Shown one piece after another: positions 31,854 to 40,831 of a stretch of 64,000 bases of DNA. The translations under genes were made by a program, and so were the position numbers. Every line of letters starts with the position of its first letter. Position 1 is the stretch's first letter. Source of the DNA: an uncultured Anaerotruncus sp. (GTDB lineage Bacteria > Bacillota > Clostridia > Oscillospirales > Acutalibacteraceae); assembly GCA_900539775.1 (NCBI GenBank), contig UQDL01000007.1, forward strand, positions 13,474-77,473. The letters run 5' to 3'. Under the pieces are notes generated by a model. The model did not search any database. It saw only the letters and a list, made by a program, of their open reading frames with translations, and was not told the DNA's origin.

Positions 31854-32921
31854 ATGAAAATTGAAATAAACGAAAAAGATGTTTGGCAAAAGCTTAAAGA
31901 AGACGGAAAACCCACTGTGATTTACGGAATGGGAGATGCCGCCGAAAGAATAATAAAAATTCTGCAAGAAAACGGAATTGAGCCTAATGATATTTTTGCA
32001 AGCGATGAATTTGTGCGCGGCCATTCATTTCTCGGAAAAAAGGTGCTTAAATATTCACAAATTTGTGAAAAATACGAAGATTTTAATATTGTGCTTGCCT
32101 TTGCAACACACATTCCTGATGTGCTTAACAGGATAAAGCAGATGAATACGGAGCATTCTGTTTTTGCCCCCGATATTCCCGTTGCCGGAAACGGTTTATT
32201 TACCGGGAAATATTTTGAAGAACACAGGGCTGATTTTCAGCAAGTTTATGACCGTTTGGCAGACGATGAGAGCAAAAAAGCATATGAAAATGTGTTAAAA
32301 TTCAAAATCAGCGGTAAGGTTGATTACCTTTACAGCTGCAATGAATATGACAAGGGCAAGATTTACAAAGATATTTTAAAGTTGAAAAGCGACGAAACAA
32401 TCATTGACTGCGGCGCATATGACGGAGATACCATAAGAGAATTCACTGCAAGCACCGGCGGAAAATACAATCATATTTACGCATTGGAGCCGGACGGCAA
32501 AAATTTCAAAAAGCTTTGCCGCAACACAAACGGTATGCAAGGCTTATTCCTTTACAACGCCGGAGCATGGTGCAAAAACGAAACCCTGTTTTTTGAAAAA
32601 AAAGCAGGCAGAAATTCAAAGCTTTCTTCTGTTGGAGAGCCAACGGAGTTTAAAGCAATTGACGATTTAATAAACGATGATTCCGTTTCCCTTATTAAAA
32701 TGGACATTGAGGGTGCAGAATTGAAAGCGCTTTGCGGTTGTGAAAAAACTATCAAGCGCTGCAAGCCCAAGCTTTACATTTGCGCATACCACAGAAACGA
32801 GGATATGTTTGCGCTGCCTCAAAAAATTTGGGAGCTGAACAAAGACTATAAAGTATATTTTCGCCACAGCGCATACATTCCCGCATGGGAAAGCAATTTT
32901 TATTGCGTTTGTGACTGCTGA
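31854..32921 (+). CDS. FkbM-family SAM-dependent methyltransferase
   Basis: The 355-residue protein has an N-terminal Rossmann-like part (VIYGMGDAAERIIKILQENGI, as in nucleotide-sugar or PglD-like folds) and a C-terminal FkbM methyltransferase domain with IIDCGAYDGDTIREF (SAM loop, about 182-196), YALEPD and VSLIKMDIEGAELKAL. Such two-part proteins methylate sugars of surface polysaccharides or glycans in gut bacteria; the substrate here is unknown. It is the first gene of a four-gene plus-strand run (FkbM, MscS, sulfatase, pyrophosphatase-like), spaced closely. Confidence 0.85.
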   Translation: MKIEINEKDVWQKLKEDGKPTVIYGMGDAAERIIKILQENGIEPNDIFASDEFVRGHSFLGKKVLKYSQICEKYEDFNIVLAFATHIPDVLNRIKQMNTEHSVFAPDIPVAGNGLFTGKYFEEHRADFQQVYDRLADDESKKAYENVLKFKISGKVDYLYSCNEYDKGKIYKDILKLKSDETIIDCGAYDGDTIREFTASTGGKYNHIYALEPDGKNFKKLCRNTNGMQGLFLYNAGAWCKNETLFFEKKAGRNSKLSSVGEPTEFKAIDDLINDDSVSLIKMDIEGAELKALCGCEKTIKRCKPKLYICAYHRNEDMFALPQKIWELNKDYKVYFRHSAYIPAWESNFYCVCDC

Positions 32922-32935
32922 AAGGAATGATCAAA

Positions 32936-33997
32936 ATGGCGGCAATTAAAGAATTCATTGCAACATATGACTCTTACATAAATATTGCGGCAGGTGTGGC
33001 AATTTTTTTAATTTTCACTGCACTTAGGAAAAAGCTTGCTTCATTTGTGCTCGGAATCACAGGCAGAATTATCTTTTCAAAGTATCCGCAGCGCCTGCAA
33101 GGATATAAAAACAGCCTGATGCACCCCGTAGCCATATATTTTTCCATGGTTGGCTTGTTTTGCGGCATAATGCTTAACTACAACCACACAATAATCAAAG
33201 ATACATTTAAGATTGCTTCGGTATTGGTGGCCTGCTGGTGCATAATAAGCTTTATCTCAGAAAATCTTGTTGATTATCTTGGCACAAAAAGCGGAGACCC
33301 AAAGGTTAACGGAATAGCGGTTAAATTTGTTTCAAATCTTTTGAAAGCGCTTACAGTTTGCATTGCGATAGTTATGGTTATATCGGAGCTGGGATATAAC
33401 ATAAACGGCTTGCTCACAGGTTTGGGAGTAGGCGGACTTGCCGTTTCTCTTGCCGCACAGGACTCGCTGAAAAGCATGATTTCCGGCTTTGTTATTATGT
33501 TTGACAAGCCGTTTGACGTTGGTGATTTCATTGAAACAAGCGAATTTTCAGGCACTGTTGAAGACATCACAATGCGTTCCACCAGAGTTCGCAAGCTTGA
33601 TGACACAATAGTTGCGGTGCCTAATACAAAGCTTGCCGATTCGCTGATTACAAACTATGCCAAGCTTACAAAAAGGCTTGTTGAATTTAAAATCGGCCTG
33701 CTTTATTCCACATCTGCCGATGTGCTTAAAAAATGCAAAAGCGAAATATATGATTTTCTTAACAATCACGAAAAGGTTGAAAGCGAAACCATAAGGGTAA
33801 GATTTTGCGAATACGAGGAGTCTGCGCTCAACCTGCAAATCAGATGCTATATAACGATAACAAATCTGGAAGAATATTATGCTTTTGTAGAAGAGCTGAA
33901 TTTTGCAATCAAGGAAATAATTGAGAATAACAACACGGATTTTGCATACCCAACTCAAAGCATTTATATTGAACACACAAACGGAGAAGCAAAGTGA
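32936..33997 (+). CDS. Small-conductance mechanosensitive channel MscS
   Basis: MscS channels open on membrane tension and release solutes after hypo-osmotic shock. The product (about 353 residues) has four to five membrane segments, the pore-lining Gly/Ala helix GLLTGLGVGGLAVSLAAQDSLKSMISG (about 165-190), then the beta domain with PFDVGDFIETSEFSGTVEDITMRSTRVR and a cytoplasmic C-terminal domain. AAAGGA lies nine bases before the ATG at 32936; an ATG nine bases earlier overlaps that site. The stop overlaps the sulfatase start by four bases. Confidence 0.93.
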   Translation: MAAIKEFIATYDSYINIAAGVAIFLIFTALRKKLASFVLGITGRIIFSKYPQRLQGYKNSLMHPVAIYFSMVGLFCGIMLNYNHTIIKDTFKIASVLVACWCIISFISENLVDYLGTKSGDPKVNGIAVKFVSNLLKALTVCIAIVMVISELGYNINGLLTGLGVGGLAVSLAAQDSLKSMISGFVIMFDKPFDVGDFIETSEFSGTVEDITMRSTRVRKLDDTIVAVPNTKLADSLITNYAKLTKRLVEFKIGLLYSTSADVLKKCKSEIYDFLNNHEKVESETIRVRFCEYEESALNLQIRCYITITNLEEYYAFVEELNFAIKEIIENNNTDFAYPTQSIYIEHTNGEAK

Positions 33998-35313
33998 GAA
34001 ACATTATTTTTTATTTTTCCGATCAACAAAGATGGGATACAATCAATGAAGAAATAACGCCGAACCTTTGCGAGCTTGCAAGCGAGGGCGTTTTATTTGA
34101 AAATGAATTCACCTGCCAACCCGTTTGCGGACCCGCAAGAGCCTGCCTGCAAACAGGAACCTATGCAACTCAAAACGGATGTTGGAGCAACGCTATTCCC
34201 TTGCCGAGCGGCACAAAAACGCTTGCCGAATATTTCAATGAAGCCGGCTGGCAAACAGCATACATAGGGAAATGGCATCTTGGCTCAGATAAACTGCCGG
34301 GAATGGGGATACATTGCGAAAACAGCGCCGTTCCCAAAGAGAGGCAAGGCGGCTACCAATACTGGCGTGCGGCGGATTGCCTTGAATTTACTTCCCATGG
34401 ATATGACGGCTATGTTTTTGACGAAAGCGGAAATAAAATAGAATTTAAGGGCTACCGTGCAGACAAAATAAACGATTTTGCACTTGAATTTCTTGATAAC
34501 AGAAACAAAAGCAAGCCGTTTTTCATGTTTGTGAGCCAGCTTGAACCGCATCACCAAAACGATCACCGCAGATTTGAAGGATACAAAGATACAGTAAATA
34601 ATTACAAAAATTACCCTATACCCGCTGATTTAAGCTTTTTGAAGGGCGATTATAAAGAAATGTATCCCGATTATATCTCAGCAATAAACAGGCTTGATTA
34701 CAATTTCGGAAAGCTTGTACGCAAGCTGAAAGAGCTTGGCATCTATGAAGACACGGTTTTGATTTATTCAAGCGACCACGGCTGCCACTTTAAAACAAGA
34801 AATCTTGAATACAAACGCAGTTGCCACGACAGCTGCATTCACACGCCGCTGATTATTAAAGGCGGCGGATTTAACGGCGGCAAACTTGAAAAAAGGCTTG
34901 TTAGCCTGATTGACATTCCGCCCACCCTGCTTTCACTTGCGGAAATACCTATTCCGAGCGAATATACCGGATTCGATTTAACAAAGCAGATTGAAAACAA
35001 AAGCGAAGCACGCAAATGTGTGTTTATGCAAATCAGCGAAAGCCAGTGCGGCAGAGCAATAAGAACTTCTGATTATATGTATTCCGTAAGAGATCTTTGC
35101 CCGGGCGGCGGATTCAGACCAAGCAGCAAAGTCTATTTTGAAGATTATCTTTATGACCTGAAAAAAGACCCAAATGAAAAAACAAACCTTGTTAAAAGCC
35201 CCGAATATGCAGAAATAAGGCAAGATTTAAAATATATGCTTATAGATGAAATGAAAGCGGCCGGCGAGGAAGAACCGGTTATTTTACCGGCAATTTGGGC
35301 GAGAAAGAAATAG
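33994..35313 (+). CDS. Cys-type sulfatase of the alkaline phosphatase superfamily
   Basis: Sulfatases cleave sulfate esters, in gut bacteria often from mucin or glycosaminoglycans. The 439-residue product has the FGly-forming signature CGPARACLQTG (C-x-P-x-R, about residues 48-58), an N-terminal metal site region FYFSDQQRWD, GKWHLG and YSSDHG later. The Cys form needs an anaerobic sulfatase-maturing enzyme, not present in the window. No signal peptide is visible, so it is probably cytoplasmic. The start is GTG, overlapping the mscS stop (GTGA), so translation is coupled. Confidence 0.92.
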   Translation: MRNIIFYFSDQQRWDTINEEITPNLCELASEGVLFENEFTCQPVCGPARACLQTGTYATQNGCWSNAIPLPSGTKTLAEYFNEAGWQTAYIGKWHLGSDKLPGMGIHCENSAVPKERQGGYQYWRAADCLEFTSHGYDGYVFDESGNKIEFKGYRADKINDFALEFLDNRNKSKPFFMFVSQLEPHHQNDHRRFEGYKDTVNNYKNYPIPADLSFLKGDYKEMYPDYISAINRLDYNFGKLVRKLKELGIYEDTVLIYSSDHGCHFKTRNLEYKRSCHDSCIHTPLIIKGGGFNGGKLEKRLVSLIDIPPTLLSLAEIPIPSEYTGFDLTKQIENKSEARKCVFMQISESQCGRAIRTSDYMYSVRDLCPGGGFRPSSKVYFEDYLYDLKKDPNEKTNLVKSPEYAEIRQDLKYMLIDEMKAAGEEEPVILPAIWARKK

Positions 35314-35333
35314 AACTTATTGAGGTTAAGGCA

Positions 35334-35885
35334 ATGAAGAACTATAATAATTGTGATGAGTTTGCCGCATATATCGCAAGAGAATTTTTCAGAAAAAGCG
35401 GAGTAAACAGATACCGCTTGATTAAAACCGATGAAATGAGTGATGAGCAGGTTGTTAAAGCATGTCAACTTTATTGCGAGGAAAATGGTCTTTTGCATGA
35501 GTATTCCGTTTTTCTTGAGCAGGAGGAAGCTTTGCATACGGGCAAACAATATTTAGGCAAGGTTATCGATGTTGCGGTTGACAGGCCGCTCGGCTCACAT
35601 CACCCGCAACACAAGGAGCTTGTGTATCCCGTTAATTACGGATATTTTGACAAAGTGTATGCTGCTGACGGTGAGCCGCAGGATGTTTACATACTCGGCA
35701 TATACGAACCGATTTCCGCTTTCAGAGGCAGGGTTATTGCCGTTATCCGCAGATTCGATGATGATGAAACAAAATGGGTGGTTGCACCCGATGAATACGA
35801 TTTTTCCAAGAAAGATATTGAAAAAGCAACCCATTTTCAGGAAAAATATTTTAAAACGGAAATATTGATGCAAGGCGATTTTTAA
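35334..35885 (+). CDS. Inorganic pyrophosphatase-like protein
   Basis: The 183-residue protein has an N-terminal helical part (about 60 residues, no recognised domain) and a C-terminal part close to family I pyrophosphatases: GKVIDVAVDRPLGS, YPVNYGY, then DGEPQDVYILG, where E. coli-type enzymes have DGDPLDVLV. The second metal Asp is thus Glu here, as in many Firmicutes members annotated as pyrophosphatase; activity is uncertain. The ATG at 35334 follows GAGG and lies 21 bases after the sulfatase stop, in the same transcription unit. Confidence 0.75.
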   Translation: MKNYNNCDEFAAYIAREFFRKSGVNRYRLIKTDEMSDEQVVKACQLYCEENGLLHEYSVFLEQEEALHTGKQYLGKVIDVAVDRPLGSHHPQHKELVYPVNYGYFDKVYAADGEPQDVYILGIYEPISAFRGRVIAVIRRFDDDETKWVVAPDEYDFSKKDIEKATHFQEKYFKTEILMQGDF

Positions 35886-35910
35886 TATTCCCACAGTTTT
35901 AATAAGTACA

Positions 35911-35952
35911 AAAAATAAGGTGACCGAGATTAACTCGATCACCTTTATTATT
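35911..35952. terminator. Bidirectional terminator between converging genes
   Basis: AAGGTGACCGAG pairs with CTCGATCACCTT (one mismatch), flanked by A-rich and T-rich runs that serve both strands. Confidence 0.85.
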
Positions 35953-35964
35953 TGCTGTTATTGA

Positions 35965-37548
35965 TTATTCGGCATCCTTTTTGCTGCCTGCACGCTTAGC
36001 AACAAGCTCTTCAAGAATTCTTGAATGCTCTTTATCAGAGAGTGCATATTTCAATGTAGGAATTGCAGAAAGCAACATACCGATTGCCGGTGGAATTGAA
36101 ATAAGGAAGAACATTGCAGCCGCATACTTACCTGCACCCGTGCCGCCGTCGTAAGTGATGAAGCTTGCGCCTTTTTCAATTGCCTTATTAAGAGTATCTA
36201 CATTCTTACCGCTGTAGCCTACTACTGCGAATACTGCGGAAGAAATGATTGTGGAGATACCTGCAGAAAGCTTTGTAATAAAGCTCTGACCGGAGAAGAA
36301 TACGCCGTCTGTGCGAACACCGTTTGTATATTCTTCATAGTCTACACAGTCTGCGATCATAACCGACTGAAGAACATTGATGCCTCCGAAAGAAGCACTG
36401 CCGAAGAGCATGCAAATGCCGATTATAATTGACCAGAATGTTGTTGTGAGGTCGCCGCCGGAAACTTTATAGAACACATAGATAAGTGCAAAAGGAATTG
36501 CACCGCCGATGGAATAAATGTTGTAAAGAGTTTTCTTTTCAACTTTTTTGATAATTACGGGAGTGATACCCATAGCCACAAACTGACCGACAAACAAGCC
36601 TACAGCAACACTGCCGAGGCCGATAAGAATCTGCCAGTTGATGCCTGCAAAGCTGCCGTCCTCGTTGCTTACGATGATGTTCATAATGTTACCGTTTGCA
36701 TAGTAGTATGTAACAAGAGTCATTGCAACGATCATAAGAAGCTGAATTGGGCTTCTTAAAATGCCGGAGATAAGAATTTGTCTGAAAGGCTTGTTGCCAA
36801 ACATAATTTTGAAGTTTTCGGCAAAAGTATAGCTTTTTTCTGACTTATCAACCTTTTCACGAGTGAAAAGACCTGCGCATTCAAAGAAGATAACCGCAAT
36901 TACAGTCATAATGATGACGGTTACGATAAATCCCTTTTGATTTGCCTGCTGAACAAGAACATCGTAATCTGCGGCATTTTTATCAACCTTGCCTGCAAAC
37001 ACGCTGCCGAGAGCCTGAGCAATCTGAACAACAAGAACGCTGATACCGCCAACGCCTGCTACCATACGAGCAAGGCCGAGGATCTTACTTCTGTCGTTTT
37101 CATCTTCCGTCATCAATGAGGTAATGCCCCAAAGCGGAATATCGCAAATTGTGAAGCACATGCCCCATGCGATATAAGAAATTGCCGCCCATGCAACGAT
37201 AAGAACTTTTGAAGCGGTTGTATCTGCTGTTGCATAGTTGCCGTTTAAGAAAGAAAGAATTGTGATAAGGCCGATTATGCCGGGGAAAATGATAAGATAA
37301 GGTCTGCACTTACCCCATTTGCTTTTGGTTTTATCAACGATTGTGCCCATCATTGGGTCGTTAATGGCGTCCCAAATTCTGGCAATTGTCATTATCCAGC
37401 CAAGCGCCATTGCCGGAAGGCAGATGACATTCTGGAAGTAGAAATAGAGACCTGTTGAAACGATGTTGTATATAAGGTTTTGGCCAAACATACCTGCAAG
37501 GTAACCAACGAGCTCTTTTTTGGTATAGGTTTTTACATTACTACCCAT
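35965..37548 (-). CDS. GPH-family sugar:cation symporter
   Basis: A second transporter of the glycoside-pentoside-hexuronide family, about 527 residues with 12 membrane segments. It has RIWDAINDPMMGTIVDKTKSKWGKCRPYL after TM2 and DCVDYEEYTNGVRTDGV in the C-terminal half, both family landmarks. The extra length lies mainly in the cytoplasmic loop around residue 180-230 and the Lys-rich tail. I took the ATG at 37548 because AGGGGTG precedes it; the further open frame upstream covers the promoter. Substrate unknown. The promoter region carries two strong inverted repeats, so it is probably under a dedicated regulator. Confidence 0.9.
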   Translation of the reverse strand: MGSNVKTYTKKELVGYLAGMFGQNLIYNIVSTGLYFYFQNVICLPAMALGWIMTIARIWDAINDPMMGTIVDKTKSKWGKCRPYLIIFPGIIGLITILSFLNGNYATADTTASKVLIVAWAAISYIAWGMCFTICDIPLWGITSLMTEDENDRSKILGLARMVAGVGGISVLVVQIAQALGSVFAGKVDKNAADYDVLVQQANQKGFIVTVIIMTVIAVIFFECAGLFTREKVDKSEKSYTFAENFKIMFGNKPFRQILISGILRSPIQLLMIVAMTLVTYYYANGNIMNIIVSNEDGSFAGINWQILIGLGSVAVGLFVGQFVAMGITPVIIKKVEKKTLYNIYSIGGAIPFALIYVFYKVSGGDLTTTFWSIIIGICMLFGSASFGGINVLQSVMIADCVDYEEYTNGVRTDGVFFSGQSFITKLSAGISTIISSAVFAVVGYSGKNVDTLNKAIEKGASFITYDGGTGAGKYAAAMFFLISIPPAIGMLLSAIPTLKYALSDKEHSRILEELVAKRAGSKKDAE

Positions 37549-37576
37549 AAATTCACCCCTATAACGGAAAAATAAA

Positions 37577-37600
37577 CCGGCCGAATATATATGCGGACGG
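37577..37600. promoter_or_regulatory. Near-palindrome in the leader of the second GPH gene
   Basis: On the minus strand CCGtCCG, a central ATATATAT-containing stretch and CGGcCGG form a 24-base imperfect palindrome downstream of the promoter. Possible operator. Confidence 0.45.
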
Positions 37601-37604
37601 TTTA

Positions 37605-37647
37605 AACTCCTTAATGATAATGTAACTATTATACCCCATAAGGAGTT
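37605..37647. promoter_or_regulatory. Inverted repeat flanking the -10 box of the second GPH gene
   Basis: AACTCCTTA (37605-37613) and TAAGGAGTT (37639-37647) are exact 9-base inverted copies, one inside the promoter spacer and one past the start of transcription. The 34-base centre-to-centre distance is about three helix turns. Confidence 0.5.
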
Positions 37648-37656
37648 GAAAAACAA
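37628..37656 (-). promoter_or_regulatory. Promoter of the second GPH transporter gene
   Basis: On the minus strand TTGTTT, 17 bases, TATAAT. The -35 box is the same as that of the first GPH gene. Confidence 0.75.
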
Positions 37657-37703
37657 TTGTAAGAAATGCCAAATAAGCCATATACTGCCTGTACATAATA
37701 ACC

Positions 37704-37732
37704 AAAAAAGCGTGCCGCAAAAAGCAGCACGC
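37704..37732 (-). terminator. Terminator of the alcohol dehydrogenase gene
   Basis: On the minus strand GCGTGC pairs with GCACGC, followed by TTTTTT. Confidence 0.85.
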
Positions 37733-37770
37733 AATTTTTAACATTATTCAAACAACAAAAAGCTTGCAAA

Positions 37771-38976
37771 TCAAGCCATAAAGCGGCGAATAACGCTTTC
37801 CATATCGTTATAATCCATAATGCGCGGAACGGGATATCCGGGATTACCCTCTTTGAGTGCACGGCCGATAAGAGTAGGCAAATCCTCTTCTTTGATGAAA
37901 TCAAAGGTTGATGGAATGTTCATATCTGCATTAAATTTCTTAATAGCAGCAATGAATGCCTGAGCTTTTTCTGCCTCTGATGAGCCTGTGATGCCCACAA
38001 TATCCGCAAGCTTTGCAAGCTGAGGATAAATGCAATCGCCATACCACTCAAGAACATATGGCAAAATAACCGCATTGGCAAGGCCGTGCGGTGTGCCGTA
38101 AAGGCCGCCGAGGTTGTGCGCAATAGCGTGAACATAGCCAACATAAGCGCGCGTAAATGCACATCCTGCCCAGTAAGAGCCTTTAAGCATATTAGCTCTT
38201 GCCTCATAATCCTTTCCGTTATTATAAGCCTCTTCAATATTATCAAAGATAAGCTTTGTTGCCTTTTCGGCCTGCTCTCTCGTTTGCTTTGTGTTGCTTC
38301 TGCCGATGTAAGCCTCAACAGCGTGAGTGAGCGCATCCATACCTGTTGTCGATGTGATGTGCGGCGGCAAACCTACGGTAAGTTCCGGGTCAAGCACCGC
38401 GAATTTCGGACGAAGACAGATATCGTTTACTGCGTTTTTCTCATGTGTTTCGGGATCTGTTACAACAGCGGCAACAGTTGTTTCCGAGCCTGTTCCTGCG
38501 GTGGTTGGCACTGCAAAGAACGGGGGCAGTTTTTTGAGCACTTTAAGATAGCCCCTCATTTGGCGAACGGTTTGATTCGGCTTAACAACTCTTGCAGCCG
38601 CCACCTTTGCGCAATCCATGGAAGAACCGCCGCCGAAAGCAATAAAACCCTCGCAGCCGTTTTTCAAATACATTTCACGCGCAGCCTCAATGTTGGGGAT
38701 TGTGGGGTTGGGCTGAACGCCGTCATAAACGACATACTCAACACCGGCTTCTTTAAGCTTTTCAAACATTGGATCAAGCAAATTAAGGCTCATAAGGCCC
38801 TTATCCGTTACAACAAGAACTTTGTTGATTCCTTTGCTTTTAATAAATTCAGGAAGTTTTAAAACAGAACCTTTGCCTTCAAGAAGCTGTGGCTCCGACC
38901 AATCCAAGAAATTCATGGCAAGCTTAAATGCGCCCTGATATATACGATACCAGCACTTTTTTAATTCCCAAAGCAT
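37771..38976 (-). CDS. Iron-containing alcohol dehydrogenase
   Basis: A group III (iron-activated) alcohol dehydrogenase of about 401 residues that interconverts alcohols or diols and carbonyl compounds with NAD(P)H. It shows GGGSSMDCAKVAA (nucleotide binding), the VPTTAGTGSE motif and the metal ligands in GMDALTHAVEAYIG and HAIAHNLGGLYGTPHG. Start at the ATG of 38976 behind AGGAGG. The 18-residue N-terminal stretch before FLDWSEPQ is typical of gut clostridial butanol or lactaldehyde reductase-like members. It is alone behind its own promoter; substrate not predictable. Confidence 0.9.
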   Translation of the reverse strand: MLWELKKCWYRIYQGAFKLAMNFLDWSEPQLLEGKGSVLKLPEFIKSKGINKVLVVTDKGLMSLNLLDPMFEKLKEAGVEYVVYDGVQPNPTIPNIEAAREMYLKNGCEGFIAFGGGSSMDCAKVAAARVVKPNQTVRQMRGYLKVLKKLPPFFAVPTTAGTGSETTVAAVVTDPETHEKNAVNDICLRPKFAVLDPELTVGLPPHITSTTGMDALTHAVEAYIGRSNTKQTREQAEKATKLIFDNIEEAYNNGKDYEARANMLKGSYWAGCAFTRAYVGYVHAIAHNLGGLYGTPHGLANAVILPYVLEWYGDCIYPQLAKLADIVGITGSSEAEKAQAFIAAIKKFNADMNIPSTFDFIKEEDLPTLIGRALKEGNPGYPVPRIMDYNDMESVIRRFMA

Positions 38977-39010
38977 CAATATTCCTCCTTTACAATAATT
39001 TCCAATTATC

Positions 39011-39039
39011 ATTTTACTAAAAAAGCATCAATTTTGCAA
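39011..39039 (-). promoter_or_regulatory. Promoter of the alcohol dehydrogenase gene
   Basis: On the minus strand TTGCAA, 17 bases, TAAAAT. Confidence 0.65.
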
Positions 39040-39066
39040 TAGCAAACTAAAAGTTATTTTTAACCC

Positions 39067-39095
39067 TTTATAGAATTGAAAAAATATGTTAAAAT
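39067..39095 (+). promoter_or_regulatory. Promoter of the sialidase gene
   Basis: TTTATA, 17 bases, TAAAAT, about 40 bases before the ATG, which follows TAGGAGA. Confidence 0.5.
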
Positions 39096-39137
39096 AATCC
39101 TCATACAAAACAATAATTTAGTTTAGGAGATGAAAAA

Positions 39138-40481
39138 ATGGGCAACAAAAGCCTGATTTTCTGCGGCAACAGCCCGGAATTTCTTGACGAGAAATTAACC
39201 AAAGAAAGCACGGCGGCAAACGGCGGCACGGCTTTCAGAATACCAAGCCTGATTAACGCAAACGGCACATTGATAGCCGCCGCAGACAAGGCTTCCTGCG
39301 GAGCGGATTGGGGCTACATAGAGCTTGCCGTTCGCAGAAGCGAAGACGGCGGCAAAACTTGGAGCGATATTGAATCCGTTGCCGTGCCTCCCGCCAGAGA
39401 AACAAGAAAAAGCGCCGAGTGTTATGCCTCTGCTTTTTACATTGATCCCTGCATGGCTCTTACAAACGACGGTGAAATAATTATGATTGCCGATTTTTGG
39501 CCCGAATGCATGGGTATTCACAAAAAGAAATTGCTTGATAAAAAGAAAATCCCCTACGGTCTGCTTGACGATCAAATGGTGCCGCTGATTTATGACAGAA
39601 ACGGAAGCTTTTACTATGTTAAGCCTGACGGCACAGTGCTCAACAGCAAAAAAGAGCAAACAAATTACAGTGTTAAATCCCCCACAGGTTCTCTTTACAG
39701 AGATGACGAATACCTCGGCAACATTTATTTAAACGGTGCCATGGGAAAAAATGAAGAAAACGCAAACACAACCTTCGGAGCGCCGCTTAAAGCGCCGAAA
39801 CGCTGTTATGTTTTCATGCTTAAAAGCAGCGACGGAGGCAAAACCTGGAGTGAGCCGAAAGACATAACAAATATGATTCTTGAGGAAACGGACGGAACAT
39901 TCCTCGGCGTTGCTCCCGGAGTAGGTTTAACTCTTGAAGACGGCAAAGTTGTTATGCCGCTTTACACTTTAAAGAACGGCAGTGTTTCGATTTTCACAAC
40001 AGACGGCGGAGAAACATGGCACAGAATGCGGCGCAATCCATACTGCCAAACCACGGGTGAATGGCAAATGATAAGCGCACAAAACGGAAACATAATCGGA
40101 ATAGGCAGGCAAAACAATTTTGGGAAAACGCCGGTTTGCATTTCGGAAAACGGAGCAAAAAGCTGGCTCAAATGCAAAAAAACCGCTTTAAATGCACCGA
40201 AATGCCAAAAAAGCATAATAAGCGCAGGCGGATATGTTTTTTGCTCGCACCCATCAGGAAGGCAGCGTGAAAACGGTGTTATTTCAATCGGAAAGCCAAG
40301 AATGATAAAGGGCAGCTATTCACACATTGATTGGTTTAAGGATATTGAAATCAATAACGGATTCTTTGCATACTCTTGCCTTGCTCAAATTGACGATGAC
40401 ACAATCGGGGTGCTCTATGAATCGCAGCCGAGCAGCTACATTGAATTTCAAACCTTTAAAATAAGCGAAATAACAAAGTGA
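39138..40481 (+). CDS. Sialidase (GH33-like, BNR/Asp-box protein), probably intracellular
   Basis: The 447-residue protein has the FRIP motif (FRIPSL, residues 33-38) that supplies the first arginine of the sialic-acid-binding triad, and three Asp boxes: SEDGGKTW (about 69), SSDGGKTW (about 236) and TTDGGETW (about 289). A late LYESQPSSYIEF segment fits the end of the six-bladed propeller. No signal peptide or anchor is present, so it would act on imported sialylated oligosaccharides. No nanA, nanE or sialic acid transporter is in the window. A single-gene unit, closely followed by the pheS promoter. Confidence 0.88.
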   Translation: MGNKSLIFCGNSPEFLDEKLTKESTAANGGTAFRIPSLINANGTLIAAADKASCGADWGYIELAVRRSEDGGKTWSDIESVAVPPARETRKSAECYASAFYIDPCMALTNDGEIIMIADFWPECMGIHKKKLLDKKKIPYGLLDDQMVPLIYDRNGSFYYVKPDGTVLNSKKEQTNYSVKSPTGSLYRDDEYLGNIYLNGAMGKNEENANTTFGAPLKAPKRCYVFMLKSSDGGKTWSEPKDITNMILEETDGTFLGVAPGVGLTLEDGKVVMPLYTLKNGSVSIFTTDGGETWHRMRRNPYCQTTGEWQMISAQNGNIIGIGRQNNFGKTPVCISENGAKSWLKCKKTALNAPKCQKSIISAGGYVFCSHPSGRQRENGVISIGKPRMIKGSYSHIDWFKDIEINNGFFAYSCLAQIDDDTIGVLYESQPSSYIEFQTFKISEITK

Positions 40482-40493
40482 TGCAAAAAACAC

Positions 40494-40522
40494 TTGAAAA
40501 TCAATTAACACTATATTATAAT
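40494..40522 (+). promoter_or_regulatory. Promoter of pheST
   Basis: TTGAAA, 17 bases, TATAAT, only 12 bases after the sialidase stop. Confidence 0.85.
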
Positions 40523-40528
40523 AATAAG

Positions 40529-40797
40529 CATATTAAACGCAATGACGAAGAAAAGTAGCTTATTTTGATTCTTTCAGAGAACCGCGCCAAGGCTGAAAGC
40601 ACGGCAGATAAAAATTTAGCGAAGTTCCCTTCCGAGCGGCTGCGCCGAAAGATATTTCAATTAAGCGCAGACGAATTGAGCAGCGTTAAAAGCTCAAAGA
40701 GTGTTTGCTTGGATTTAAACTCTTTGCAAAAATAAGGGTGGTACCGCAGGTATTAACATACTTGTCCCTAGTATTACAGGGGCAAGTATTTTTTTGT
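40529..40797 (+). promoter_or_regulatory. T-box leader controlling pheST (phenylalanine specifier)
   Basis: The leader contains the T-box sequence AAGGGTGGTACCGCAG (40734-40749), which pairs with the free acceptor end of uncharged tRNA. In the first stem a TTC triplet (40625-40627), in GCGAAGTTCCC, is well placed as a Phe specifier codon. A strong terminator follows: ATACTTGTCCCT pairs with AGGGGCAAGTAT and runs into seven T residues (up to 40797). Uncharged tRNA-Phe would favour the antiterminator and so expression of pheS and pheT. Confidence 0.95.
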
Positions 40798-40831
40798 CCC
40801 AAAACAGATTAAACAACGAAAGGAAGATTTT

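Noticed and set aside
38086..38862. 258-codon ORF opposite the alcohol dehydrogenase gene
   Set aside because: Antisense to a typical Fe-ADH gene; Cys- and Arg-rich composition typical of shadow frames.
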